Notes: generated from the sequence alone by a model not told the origin. Shown: positions 31,402 through 40,722, numbered from the stretch's first letter. The stretch: 64,000 nt of DNA from Paenibacillus barcinonensis (GCF_003217495.1 NZ_QJSW01000004.1:1-64000), one strand, 5' to 3'. Translations and numbers: made by a program.

Positions 31402-33224
31402 TGCCGAGCCTCCTTGCTTTTTGGAATTCGAATTTTAAACGTACTACCTTCCATATATGTGCTTTCCATTTCGACACCATAGGAAGGACCGAAATAGAGC
31501 CGAATCCGGTGATGTACATTCATCAGACCAAATCCGCCTTCCTGCTCTTGCTTGGGAGGGGAATGGAAGTCTGAGGATTGTTCCAGTGCTTCTCTTAATT
31601 GGTCCAGTTGCTCCTCCGACATGCCGATCCCGTTGTCCTGTACGGTCAGCACAATACTTGTTTCATCAGCACAGGCCTGGATGAGGATATGCCCTTGACC
31701 ACGTTTGTTTTTGATGCCATGGTAGATGGCGTTTTCGATCAGAGGCTGCAGTGTCATTTTCAGAATCGGATAATGCTGCAGCTCAGGGTCAACCTTGATT
31801 TCGTAAGCCAAAATATCGTGATAGCGCATCTGCTGAATCACCAGATAATTGCGGGCATGCTCGAGCTCGGTTTGGATTGTTACCCAATCGAAGCCGTTGT
31901 TCAGACTTAAACGGAAAAATTTGGAGAGAGCCTGGACAAGCTTGATCACACTTTCCTTTTTGTCGGCTTCAGCCATCCAGATAATCGACTCCAGTGTGTT
32001 ATACAGGAAATGTGGATTAATCTGTGCTTGCAATGTGCGCAGCTCGGCTATTTTTACCTGCTCATTCTCCTTAATGTTCTGTTCCATCAGTGCTTTGATC
32101 TGCTCCAGCATCGTATTGAAGCTTTGACCGAGATCCGCGATTTCGTCTGAGCCGGCAGGGGAGACCTTGGCCTCCAGATAACCGCTTGCCGCTTTACGCA
32201 TCTTGTTCATCAGAATCTGAATGGGAAAAATCAGTCGATTATTCAGGAAAAAATATAAAGAAATAGCAAAGAATGCGCTTAACAAAACGCTGATAATGAT
32301 TAACTGCCGAATGCTGTTAGCCTCCGCAAGAATCTCTTGAAATGGAGCTGCCCCAACGATCCTCCATCCCGTTTGCTTCGACGTGCTGTATACGACAAAT
32401 TGGGGTTTAGCGCCTGTGGTCGGATTAAGGCTGTCCTGCTGAGCGTGTGAGGACAGTGCATTAAGCTGCTCTATGACGGCAGGGGAGGCTTGCTCCGTTG
32501 GCGGCTGGAACAGTGTCTGACCATATTGATCATTAATATAAAAGAAGCCGGAATCCTTGATCTTTGTTGTTGTCAAAAAATCATCAATGAATGAGTCATT
32601 CATATCAATCACTATAAAACCGATGACCTCCTGTGTAATGCGTTCTTTGACAGTGGTCATAATTGAAAGCGCATTCTGCTTTGGATACACGAATCCGTCC
32701 AATTGATTCTGTTCAGCGTAAGGTGCGGCATGTGGGATGCGTAAGATGGCATTGGGATACTGCACCAAATATTGAAAATAGGGATTTCGAAGCGGATTGC
32801 GTTCCAGCTTGAATACCCCTTTGCGTTCACTGAGACCCTTGCCATAGAAATTAACAAAAGAAATATTGAGTACCTTATCATACTTGTACGTTTCTCGATA
32901 GAGATTATATGTCTGTAAAATGGCTTTGGCTTCGGCATAGGACTCGGACTGGGAGTACAAATACTGAAGCACTTGTGGATTCTTGCCGAGCTCCAGCAGC
33001 CGTTCGGTATCCTCAAACATGATGTCAATGTTCCTGGCAAGCTGGTCAGCAGCCAGCTGTGTGGCAGCTTTGTTATGATCCGATACAACCGTATAGGACT
33101 TGTGGTAAGAGATTAACCCAACAACGATGAGTGGTACAGAGCTGAGGATGATGAACATGCTGAGTAATTTAAGTCTGAGGCTTGAAGTGATCCATTGGAC
33201 AAGTTTCAACGTCTTCCACTCCAT
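31398..33224 (-). CDS. YesM-type sensor histidine kinase
   Basis: The 608-residue membrane kinase has a first transmembrane helix (MLSMFIILSSVPLIVVGLIS, about 18-38), an extracellular Cache-like domain of about 260 residues and a second helix (LIIISVLLSAFFAISLYFF). Then come a HAMP linker (FPIQILMNKMRKAASGYLEA), the His_kinase motif INPHFLYNTLESI (His near 403), and an ATPase domain with NAIYHGI and DNGIGMSEEQL boxes. First gene of the three-gene reverse operon. It probably senses an extracellular sugar together with the lipoprotein encoded two genes downstream. Confidence 0.92.
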   Translation of the reverse strand: MEWKTLKLVQWITSSLRLKLLSMFIILSSVPLIVVGLISYHKSYTVVSDHNKAATQLAADQLARNIDIMFEDTERLLELGKNPQVLQYLYSQSESYAEAKAILQTYNLYRETYKYDKVLNISFVNFYGKGLSERKGVFKLERNPLRNPYFQYLVQYPNAILRIPHAAPYAEQNQLDGFVYPKQNALSIMTTVKERITQEVIGFIVIDMNDSFIDDFLTTTKIKDSGFFYINDQYGQTLFQPPTEQASPAVIEQLNALSSHAQQDSLNPTTGAKPQFVVYSTSKQTGWRIVGAAPFQEILAEANSIRQLIIISVLLSAFFAISLYFFLNNRLIFPIQILMNKMRKAASGYLEAKVSPAGSDEIADLGQSFNTMLEQIKALMEQNIKENEQVKIAELRTLQAQINPHFLYNTLESIIWMAEADKKESVIKLVQALSKFFRLSLNNGFDWVTIQTELEHARNYLVIQQMRYHDILAYEIKVDPELQHYPILKMTLQPLIENAIYHGIKNKRGQGHILIQACADETSIVLTVQDNGIGMSEEQLDQLREALEQSSDFHSPPKQEQEGGFGLMNVHHRIRLYFGPSYGVEMESTYMEGSTFKIRIPKSKEARH

Positions 33225-33398
33225 CTGAAGGGATCAGGAATAATTAGGTAGCATTATTATAACATGAATTTTAAGCATTACAGATGATCGCAAAATAGTA
33301 CACCAATATCCAAAGAAATTCCACATTTTCAAAGCAAGTCCTCTAAAATTACTAAATTATTACATAAAAACCGAATCACATTCCATGTTAGTTCGCAT

Positions 33399-33415
33399 TG
33401 TAAGCGTTTTATAAT
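33399..33415 (+). promoter_or_regulatory. cre site overlapping the -10 of the ytfQ-type promoter
   Basis: TGTAAGCGTTTTAT (33399-33412) matches the CcpA consensus TGWNANCGNTNWCA at all but the last two positions and overlaps TATAAT (33410-33415). TTAGTT (33388-33393) is a weak -35, 16 bp upstream. A weak -35 plus a cre over the -10 suggests activation by the divergent YesN regulator and repression by glucose through CcpA. Confidence 0.6.
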
Positions 33416-33460
33416 GTGATCACACCATACAAGGTGAACTTAATAAGGGAGGATCAACTG

Positions 33461-34480
33461 ATGCGAAGCAAAAAAAAGTGGGGACTGGTTATAACGCTGG
33501 CGATGGTCATGCTTGTCAGCACAGCTTGTAACAGCAAAGGAGCATCCAATACAGATTCGGCGAATCCGGCCGCGGGAGAGGGGAGTACACCTGCCAGTGC
33601 AAAGACCATTACCCTTGGCTTTTCTCAGGTAGGTGCGGAGAGCGGCTGGCGTTCAGCAAATACGAAGTCCATTCAGGATTCGGCTAAAGAAGCGGGTTAT
33701 GATCTGAAATTCTCGGATGCGCAGCAGAAACAAGAGAATCAGATCAAAGCCCTGCGCTCCTTTATTCAGCAAAAGGTAACGGTGATTGCCTTTTCGCCTG
33801 TAGTAGAGTCCGGTTGGGATACGGTATTAAAGGAAGCCAAGGATGCAGGCATTCCGGTTATTCTGACGGACCGCGCGGTGGATTCACCAGATAAATCCTT
33901 ATACAAAACGTTTATTGGTTCAGACTTTGTGGAAGAGGGTCGCAAGGCGGGACAGTGGCTGGCTGATCAATACAAGGATACCCAAGAGGACGTAAATATT
34001 GTTGAATTGCAAGGTACAACAGGCTCTGCACCAGCCAATGACCGTCAGGAAGGTTTTATGGAGATTATCGGTTCGAATGCCAAGTTAAAAGTCATTGCGT
34101 CACAAACGGGTGATTTTACGCGTGCCAAAGGCAAAGAGGTTATGCAAGCCTTCCTCAAAGCACATAAAAAGATTGATGTTCTGTATGCTCACAATGACGA
34201 TATGGCACTTGGGGCCATTCAGGCGATTGAAGCAGCTGGCTTGAAGCCGGGCGTAGATATCAAAATTATTTCTGTTGATGCCGTAAAGGATGGAATGCAG
34301 GCAGCAGCGGATGGCAAGATCAATTTTATCGTCGAATGTAATCCGCTGCTCGGACCTCAATTAATGGAAGCGGTGCAGGCCGTTGTAGATGGCAAAGAGA
34401 TTGAAGCCCGGATCGTCACCGACGAAACAACCTTCACATCCGATCAAGCCAAAGAAGCACTGCCAACACGTGAATATTAA
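33461..34480 (+). CDS. ytfQ: Galactofuranose/galactose-type ABC substrate-binding lipoprotein
   Basis: The 339-residue lipoprotein (lipobox STAC, Cys near residue 24) closely follows E. coli YtfQ in motif order: TLGFSQVGAESGWRSANT, then QQKQENQIKALRSFIQQK, VVESGWDTVLKEAKDAGIPV, ELQGTTGSAPANDRQEGF, GDFTRAKGKEVM and YAHNDDMALGAIQAI. YtfQ binds galactofuranose and, less well, galactopyranose. GGGAGGATC lies upstream of ATG 33461. A terminator after the gene (34502-34543) probably allows only partial read-through to the ATPase and permease genes, giving more binding protein than membrane parts. Confidence 0.88.
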   Translation: MRSKKKWGLVITLAMVMLVSTACNSKGASNTDSANPAAGEGSTPASAKTITLGFSQVGAESGWRSANTKSIQDSAKEAGYDLKFSDAQQKQENQIKALRSFIQQKVTVIAFSPVVESGWDTVLKEAKDAGIPVILTDRAVDSPDKSLYKTFIGSDFVEEGRKAGQWLADQYKDTQEDVNIVELQGTTGSAPANDRQEGFMEIIGSNAKLKVIASQTGDFTRAKGKEVMQAFLKAHKKIDVLYAHNDDMALGAIQAIEAAGLKPGVDIKIISVDAVKDGMQAAADGKINFIVECNPLLGPQLMEAVQAVVDGKEIEARIVTDETTFTSDQAKEALPTREY

Positions 34481-34501
34481 AAGCAAATGCGAATAACAAA
34501 G

Positions 34502-34543
34502 AAAAGTCATTTTTCGACCTGACTGTCGCTAAATGACTTTTTT
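34502..34543 (+). terminator. Terminator/attenuator after ytfQ-type gene
   Basis: AAAAGTCATTT (34502-34512) and AAATGACTTTT (from 34531) form an 11-bp stem followed by T residues. It lies between the binding-protein gene and the ATPase gene of the same transporter, so it likely sets their expression ratio. The remaining gap to 34738 holds no gene. Confidence 0.75.
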
Positions 34544-34738
34544 CTGTAGCAGCTTTGGCATATACCTGATGAACGCTTTATTTGATTTGACTATGTAAGG
34601 TGAACTATTCATTTACACGTTAACGGAGAGGATAGAAATAATCTGGGGATAACAGCGATTGGAAGGTTATTCTGTCATCGTAGTGGATTATGTAAGATCT
34701 TGAGTTCAACTTGATTTTATGAAAAAGGAGAGGATTTC

Positions 34739-36274
34739 ATGAATGCTGTTCACACCCCCATATTGCAAATGACCGGGATTACGAAGCAATTTCCGGGTGT
34801 CAAGGCGCTCTCCAATGTCAGCTTTCGCCTGTTTCCGGGCGAGATTCATGCGCTGATGGGTGAGAACGGAGCAGGAAAATCAACACTGATCAAAGTGCTT
34901 ACAGGTGTCTACTCCATTGATGAGGGAACCGTGACGATGGACGATCATGCTCTGGCGATATCGGGGCCGCTCGAGGCTCAGAAAGCAGGGATCAGCACGG
35001 TGTATCAGGAGGTGAATCTATGCCCGAACTTAACGGTGGCAGAAAATATTTTTATCGGCCGGGAGCCGATGAAATTTGGCCGCATCCACTGGAAACAGAT
35101 GAACAAAGATGCGGAAAGCCTTTTACGGGAACGATTAAATCTGATCATTGACGTGAAGGCCCCGTTGCAGTCGTATTCCGTTGCGATTCAGCAGCTCATT
35201 GCCATTGCACGGGCACTGAGCATCTCGGCAAAAGTGCTTATTCTGGATGAACCGACCTCCAGTCTGGATAAAAATGAAGTGCAGCAGCTGTTTCAGATTA
35301 TGCGCAAGCTCAAAAGTGAAGGGCTGGCGATTGTGTTCGTGACCCACTTTCTCGATCAGGTGTATGAGATGTCCGATCGTCTGACCGTGCTTCGCAACGG
35401 AGAACTGGAGGGGGAATACATTGCCGCAGAGCTTCCACGTATGGAGCTGGTGCTCAAGATGATTGGCAAAGAGCTTGAAGTGCTGGAAGATCTGCCAAAG
35501 CAGGTTGACCAAGGAGCATCAGCGACAGAGACGGAAGTTGACGGTTCACGAGACATCCTGATTACTGCAACGGGTCTGGGACGGAAGGGCGCCATTGAGC
35601 CGTTTGATCTGACCATCCGTAAAGGAGAAGTGGTTGGTCTGGCTGGTTTATTGGGTTCAGGACGAACCGAGATGGCCCGTCTGTTGTTTGGAGCGGATCG
35701 TGCAGATGAAGGGAAACTGGTCGTTGCAGATACAGGCAATACCGTCAAGTCTCCACGACACGCAATTGATCAGCATATCGCGTTCTGCTCCGAAAATCGA
35801 AAAACGGAGGGCATTATTGATGATCTGACAATCCGTGAAAATATTGTTCTGGCCTATCAAGCCACACGGGGCTGGTCCAGGCCGATTTCGCGCAAAAAGC
35901 AGGATGAACTTGCAGAGAAATATATGAACCTGCTGCAGATCCATCCGAAGAACCCGGAGCATCTGATCAAAAATCTGAGCGGCGGCAATCAGCAGAAGGT
36001 TCTGCTTGCACGCTGGCTGTTAATGAACCCGAATCTGCTGATTCTGGATGAGCCTACACGCGGCATTGATATCGGGGCAAAGGCAGAAATTCAGAAGCTG
36101 GTTCTATCGCTATCGAAGCAGGGGATGGGTGTGCTGTTTATTTCCTCCGAGCTGGAGGAAGTGATTCGGGTCAGTGATCGGGTAACCGTACTGCGCGACC
36201 GTAAAAAGGTGAAAGAGCTGACTGGAGAAGAGATCAATCAGCAACAAATCATGAAAGCTATGGCAGGAGGTTAA
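34739..36274 (+). CDS. ytfR: Sugar ABC transporter ATPase (tandem nucleotide-binding domains)
   Basis: A 511-residue RbsA/YtfR-type ATPase with two fused domains. The first has Walker A GENGAGKST (about residues 37-45) and Walker B LILDEPTSSLD. The second has a degenerate P-loop (GLLGSGRTE), the signature LSGGNQQKV and Walker B LLILDEPTRGID, the usual asymmetry of this class. It energises the two permeases encoded next. AAGGAGAGG lies upstream of ATG 34739. Gene order matches the E. coli galactofuranose system ytfQ-ytfR-ytfT-yjfF. Confidence 0.92.
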   Translation: MNAVHTPILQMTGITKQFPGVKALSNVSFRLFPGEIHALMGENGAGKSTLIKVLTGVYSIDEGTVTMDDHALAISGPLEAQKAGISTVYQEVNLCPNLTVAENIFIGREPMKFGRIHWKQMNKDAESLLRERLNLIIDVKAPLQSYSVAIQQLIAIARALSISAKVLILDEPTSSLDKNEVQQLFQIMRKLKSEGLAIVFVTHFLDQVYEMSDRLTVLRNGELEGEYIAAELPRMELVLKMIGKELEVLEDLPKQVDQGASATETEVDGSRDILITATGLGRKGAIEPFDLTIRKGEVVGLAGLLGSGRTEMARLLFGADRADEGKLVVADTGNTVKSPRHAIDQHIAFCSENRKTEGIIDDLTIRENIVLAYQATRGWSRPISRKKQDELAEKYMNLLQIHPKNPEHLIKNLSGGNQQKVLLARWLLMNPNLLILDEPTRGIDIGAKAEIQKLVLSLSKQGMGVLFISSELEEVIRVSDRVTVLRDRKKVKELTGEEINQQQIMKAMAGG

Positions 36275-36277
36275 GTG

Positions 36278-37321
36278 ATGATCAGCAGGATGCGCAAACA
36301 TCATTTGTTTTGGCCGTTATGTATGCTCGGTTTTCTTTTATTATTTAACTTGCTCTATTCACCGGATTTTTTCTCCCTGGTGATGCGTGAGGGCAATTTA
36401 TATGGCAGTGTAATTGATATTCTCAATTTTGGAGCTCCTCTCATGCTCGTCTCCATCGGCATGACACTGGTTATTGCGACGGGTGGCATCGACCTGTCTG
36501 TAGGTTCCATCGTTGCCATTTCGGGAGCGATGGCTTGTCTGACAATCAGTAAAGGCACGGATCAAAGCTCGCTATGGCTCATTCTGAGCGCTCTTGCATT
36601 ATCCATCGGTCTTTCGCTGGTCCTTGGCGTATGGAATGGAGCGCTGGTATCTGTTGCACGTATTCAGCCTATTATTGCAACACTGATTCTGATGGTGGCT
36701 GGACGCGGCATTGCTCAATTGATTACTAGTGGACAGATTATAACGGTGTCCAATACGCAGTACCAATACATTGGTGCAGGTTCTTTGGCCGCACTGCCAT
36801 TTTCCATTTTCATCGTACTGGCTGTATTGCTTGTTGCTGTGCTGCTCACACGAAAAACGGCACTTGGGCTGTTTATTGAATCGGTAGGCAACAATGCACG
36901 TGCCAGCCAATTGGCAGGCATTCGCTCCAAAACGGTCATACTTGCGGTGTATGTATTTTGCGGTCTATGTGCAGGCATTGCAGGCTTGATTCTCAGCTCC
37001 AATGTATCCAGTGCGGACGGAAACAACGCAGGTCTCTGGTACGAGCTGGATGCGATTCTGGCGGTCGTGATCGGTGGAACTTCACTGAATGGCGGACGTT
37101 TTTATCTGATGGGTACGGTGATTGGAGCACTGATTATTCAGACGTTAACAACCACAATCTACATGATTGGTGTACCGCCAGAGGTTACACTTGTAGTTAA
37201 AGCCTTTGTTGTACTTGCTGTATGTTTAATTCAATCCGAAGCTTTCCGTAAAACGATGACCGAGCGTCTCAAAAAGCGGAAGTTTCCAGCTGAGCAGGGG
37301 GTAAATCGCCATGTATCTTAA
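36278..37321 (+). CDS. ytfT: Sugar ABC transporter permease (YtfT-like)
   Basis: A 347-residue RbsC-class permease with about ten hydrophobic segments. The conserved IGMTLVIATGGIDLSVGS (about residues 62-79) is typical of ribose/galactose-type permeases, and later GLILSSNVSSADGNNAG and AVVIGGTSLNGG are family hallmarks. ATG 36278 is seven bases after GCAGGAGG; GTG 36275 directly after the stop is too close. Its 3' end overlaps the next permease gene by 11 bp. Confidence 0.9.
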   Translation: MISRMRKHHLFWPLCMLGFLLLFNLLYSPDFFSLVMREGNLYGSVIDILNFGAPLMLVSIGMTLVIATGGIDLSVGSIVAISGAMACLTISKGTDQSSLWLILSALALSIGLSLVLGVWNGALVSVARIQPIIATLILMVAGRGIAQLITSGQIITVSNTQYQYIGAGSLAALPFSIFIVLAVLLVAVLLTRKTALGLFIESVGNNARASQLAGIRSKTVILAVYVFCGLCAGIAGLILSSNVSSADGNNAGLWYELDAILAVVIGGTSLNGGRFYLMGTVIGALIIQTLTTTIYMIGVPPEVTLVVKAFVVLAVCLIQSEAFRKTMTERLKKRKFPAEQGVNRHVS

Positions 37322-38285
37322 CCGAAAACTTCTACCGGTCCTGGTTACCTTTGGTCTGCTCGCCGTAATGATTGCTATCGGTTCATTCCGTTACACGGGC
37401 TTCTTTTCTACACAGGTGCTGTTTAATCTGCTGATTGATAATGCATTTCTCATCATTACGGCGATTGGCATGACCTTTGTCATTGTGTCCGGGGGAATCG
37501 ATTTGTCTGTAGGCTCAGTCATTGCGCTGACAACGATCATCAGTGCCAGTTTGGTGGAAAAGCAAGGCTGGTCGCCCTCGGTTGTCATTCCGATGGTGCT
37601 GGTGATGGGCGCATTGTTTGGTACCATGATGGGGGCCATTATTCATTATTTTAAAATTCAGCCCTTCATCGTCACGCTGGCAGGTATGTTTTTGGCACGC
37701 GGGCTTTGTTATGTCATCAGTACCGATACCATCACAATAACGAATTCTTTCTATACTACAGTTGCACAGGCCAAAATTTCACTTCCGGGAGGAAGCTTTG
37801 TGTCCATCAACGTGCTGCTTGCCGTCATTATGCTGCTGCTTGCTATTTTCCTGGCTCACTACACCCGTTTCGGGCGTAATGTGTATGCCATTGGCGGAAG
37901 TGAACAATCAGCGATGCTGATGGGACTTCCCGTAGCCCGTACCAAAATTCTGGTATACACACTCAGCGGTTTTTGTTCTGCGCTTGCAGGCGTTGTCTTC
38001 ACATTTTATATGTTATCCGGTTACGGCTTACACGCGATGGGGCTTGAACTGGATACGATTGCGGCAGTTGTGATTGGCGGTACTCTGCTCACAGGAGGTG
38101 TCGGTTATGTGGCAGGTACATTCCTCGGCGTATTGATCCAGGGAGTTATCCAAACTATAATTAGCTTCGAAGGCACACTCAGCTCTTGGTGGACTAAAAT
38201 TGTGATTGGCCTGATGCTGTTTGTCTTTATCTTGTTTCAGCGTCTTCTTAGTGAACGACGAAGTTCTGCCAAGTCTTTAAATTAG
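37311..38285 (+). CDS. yjfF: Sugar ABC transporter permease (YjfF-like)
   Basis: A 324-residue second RbsC-class permease. IGMTFVIVSGGIDLSVGSVI repeats the family motif, MFLARGLCYVIST and AVVIGGTLLTGGVGYVAGT follow. Placement as the second of two unlike permeases matches YjfF in the galactofuranose system. It starts at ATG 37311 inside the end of the preceding gene (GCAGGGGG upstream), so translation is coupled. Confidence 0.9.
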   Translation: MYLNRKLLPVLVTFGLLAVMIAIGSFRYTGFFSTQVLFNLLIDNAFLIITAIGMTFVIVSGGIDLSVGSVIALTTIISASLVEKQGWSPSVVIPMVLVMGALFGTMMGAIIHYFKIQPFIVTLAGMFLARGLCYVISTDTITITNSFYTTVAQAKISLPGGSFVSINVLLAVIMLLLAIFLAHYTRFGRNVYAIGGSEQSAMLMGLPVARTKILVYTLSGFCSALAGVVFTFYMLSGYGLHAMGLELDTIAAVVIGGTLLTGGVGYVAGTFLGVLIQGVIQTIISFEGTLSSWWTKIVIGLMLFVFILFQRLLSERRSSAKSLN

Positions 38286-38374
38286 CTCCGGAATATTGTA
38301 TAGGTCAAGTGGGGCCTTATAATCAGTATAGACGGGTAGGTCTGTTCAATCGAGTTGGAGGAGGGAGAAAACCG

Positions 38375-39424
38375 TTGGGAAAAATGGCGAGCTGGTTGTG
38401 TATATTGCTTCTACTGTGTCTCACTGGCTGCACGACATATGAGTCCGAGTCGAAGCCGTCTCCTGTTCCAACTACCGATGAATCACTACCTTCAATAGAG
38501 GAATGGATGCAATCTGCTGAGTATGTGACTCCGCTCAAGAAATCAATCGTTGTAGGATTCTCGCAGCTGGGCACAGAGAGTGCCTGGCGTATGGCGAATA
38601 CAACATCCATTCAGGATGCTGCCAAGGAATCAGGCATTACGCTTGTTATAAAAAATGCAGAGCAGTCTCAAACAAAACAATTTGAGGCTGTTCGTTCTTT
38701 TATCCGGCAAAAGGTTGATGTGATTGCTATCGCACCCGTCGTGGAATCCGGCTGGGATGACATCCTTCAAGAAGCGAAGCGTGCAGGCATTCCTGTCATT
38801 ATTGTAGATCGCTCCGTCGATGTTGAGGATTCCGCTCTTTTTGTAACCACGATTGGTTCGGATTTCTATGAAGAGGGCGTAAAGGCAGGAAAGTATATTC
38901 AGGATCGGCTGCGCAATGTTCCGGGCACGATACGTATTGCTGAACTGCAGGGAACTAGTGGCTCAACGCCTTCCATTCAGCGTGGTGAAGGCTTTAGAAG
39001 CATCTTGGGTGAGAAAAATCATATTTTATTCTCGCAAAGTGCTCCTGCTGATTTTACAGAACACAAGGGCCGGCAGGTGATGCATGGTTTTCTCCAAGTG
39101 CCTGAAGAAGAAAGGCCGCAGGTTCTTTTTGCGCATAATGATGAAATGGCCTTTGGTGCGATTCAGGCAATTCAGAGAGCTGGCTTGAAGCCTGGGGAGG
39201 ATATAATCATTGTATCGGTAGACGGTTCGCGCAAAGCGCTGCAAACTCTGGCCGATGGGCAGATTAATGCGGTGGTTGAATGCAACCCGCTGCTGGGGCC
39301 GCAGTTGATGCAGGCAGTGAAAGAGGTTATTGCAGGGCGTACACTGCCCAAACGTATGGTGCCCCGAGAGGATATTTTTACGCGGGAAAGTGCCAGCCGT
39401 GAGATGCTTCATCGTAGATTCTAG
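38375..39424 (+). CDS. Second YtfQ-like substrate-binding lipoprotein
   Basis: A 349-residue paralogue of the protein at 33461. The start is TTG 38375, eight bases after GGAGGAGGGAG; the ATG at 38384 is farther away. The lipobox is CLTGC. Shared motifs include VGFSQLGTESAWRMANT, VRSFIRQKVDVIAIAP, ELQGTSGSTPSIQRGEGF, LFAHNDEMAFGAIQAIQRAG and VVECNPLLGPQLMQA. A Ser/Pro/Glu linker of about 45 residues is longer than in copy 1. Being last in the operon, it may widen ligand range or pass the sugar signal. Confidence 0.88.
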   Translation: MGKMASWLCILLLLCLTGCTTYESESKPSPVPTTDESLPSIEEWMQSAEYVTPLKKSIVVGFSQLGTESAWRMANTTSIQDAAKESGITLVIKNAEQSQTKQFEAVRSFIRQKVDVIAIAPVVESGWDDILQEAKRAGIPVIIVDRSVDVEDSALFVTTIGSDFYEEGVKAGKYIQDRLRNVPGTIRIAELQGTSGSTPSIQRGEGFRSILGEKNHILFSQSAPADFTEHKGRQVMHGFLQVPEEERPQVLFAHNDEMAFGAIQAIQRAGLKPGEDIIIVSVDGSRKALQTLADGQINAVVECNPLLGPQLMQAVKEVIAGRTLPKRMVPREDIFTRESASREMLHRRF

Positions 39425-39461
39425 TAATTATAATACGATAATGCTGAAGAGGAGTGCTTGT

Positions 39462-39989
39462 ATGATCATCATGATTAATGGCGCCTTTGGTGCGGGAAAA
39501 ACTTCAGCTGCAGCAGCACTGCAGCCCAAAATTGCAAACAGTATGGTCTATGACCCGGAAGAGATCGGTTATATGCTTCGCAAGCTGCTTCCAGAAGAAC
39601 ATCGGAAGGAGCAGGAGCGTACTGACGATTTTCAGGATATCGAGCTGTGGAGAGTTTTGACGGTGAAGATTGCCAGAGAGGTGAAGCAGAAATACAATAA
39701 ACATCTCATCATTCCCATGACCATCTATAAAAAAGAAAACTTTGATTACATCTACAGTGGGTTGAAGGAAATGGATCAGGACCTGCATCATTTTTGTCTG
39801 ACAGCCTCTTTAGATAAAATATTTGAGCGTCTTGCCAAGCGAGGGGATCAATTCGGTGGCTGGCAGTATCAACAAGCTCCCAAGTGTGTTGAAGCGTTCA
39901 AGGCGGATGTATTCGAAACCCGTATTTGCACCGACCAACTGGAGACTGGCGATGTGATTGATATCATTCTGGAGAAAGTGGAGGGTTGA
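39462..39989 (+). CDS. TmrB-like P-loop protein (tunicamycin-resistance family)
   Basis: A 175-residue protein with Walker A MINGAFGAGKTS (about residues 4-15), then MVYDPEEIGYMLRKLLP, LIIPMTIYKKENFDYI, HHFCLTASLDKIFERL and a conserved CVEAF and TD C-terminal part. This order matches Bacillus subtilis TmrB, an ATP-binding protein that gives tunicamycin resistance. It is about 20 residues shorter at the C terminus, where TmrB has its membrane-binding helix, so function may differ. GAAGAGGAG lies upstream of ATG 39462. Confidence 0.8.
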   Translation: MIIMINGAFGAGKTSAAAALQPKIANSMVYDPEEIGYMLRKLLPEEHRKEQERTDDFQDIELWRVLTVKIAREVKQKYNKHLIIPMTIYKKENFDYIYSGLKEMDQDLHHFCLTASLDKIFERLAKRGDQFGGWQYQQAPKCVEAFKADVFETRICTDQLETGDVIDIILEKVEG

Positions 39990-40102
39990 GGTTGGATAGA
40001 CCAGAATAAAGTTTAGCAGTACAATAGGATGTAAGGAATTGGAATGAAAGTGTAGCTTGTCTGGGTGTTTTGAATGCGATTACATCTGAAGGGGGCTGTG
40101 CA

Positions 40103-40687
40103 TTGTCCGAATATTACTGGGATCAACAGATCGAATACCTGAGGAATACACGCTGGTTATATTATAACGACGACTATTTGGAATTTCTGGTTCAAAGAGT
40201 CTGGAAGATTGAGAAAGCCGTACATATCATGGATTACGGATGCGGTTTCGGGTACATGGGCTTGAAGCTGCTTCCACTCCTGCCAGAGGGATCAAAGTAC
40301 ACGGGAGTAGATAAGGGAACAGAACTGATCAAACATGCTAAAGAAATCTATGAACATACATCGTATCGAGCCGACTTTATTGAGGGTGACATAGAAACGA
40401 TGCAGGTGGATCGTGCTTACGACATAGCGATGAGCCATGCTTTTTTATTACATATGCCTGATGCGGACAAGCAGAGACTGGTTCATGCATTAAAAGAAGA
40501 AGGATTAGGTGCAATTCCCGGTAACCGGCCCGAAGTTATTGCCCAGCTTATAGGTCGGGGGTTGACCCACGAAGAGGCCAATCAACAATACGAAGCAGAA
40601 GAGAGATTCGCGAGGGAGTTCAACGAAAATGTGTGCATGACCTATGCGCCGAATATGAAAATCACGAGTGGAATCGTGGCACGATAA
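40103..40687 (+). CDS. SAM-dependent methyltransferase with large in-frame deletion
   Basis: TTG 40103, seven bases after GAAGGGGG, gives 194 residues. The N-terminal half is a normal class I methyltransferase: IMDYGCGFGYMGLKLLPLLP (motif I), YTGVDKGTELIKHAKE (motif II), YDIAMSHAFLLHMPD (motif IV). It then jumps from DKQRLVHALK straight into EEGLGAIPGNRPEVIAQLI, which in relatives lies close to the C terminus. About 90-100 residues that would complete the beta sheet and substrate lid are missing, without a frameshift. I expect little or no activity, but the frame and ribosome binding site are intact. Confidence 0.75.
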   Translation: MSEYYWDQQIEYLRNTRWLYYNDDYLEFLVQRVWKIEKAVHIMDYGCGFGYMGLKLLPLLPEGSKYTGVDKGTELIKHAKEIYEHTSYRADFIEGDIETMQVDRAYDIAMSHAFLLHMPDADKQRLVHALKEEGLGAIPGNRPEVIAQLIGRGLTHEEANQQYEAEERFAREFNENVCMTYAPNMKITSGIVAR

Positions 40688-40722
40688 ATGGCATATATGC
40701 TGAGGAAAGGCAGTGACATAAG

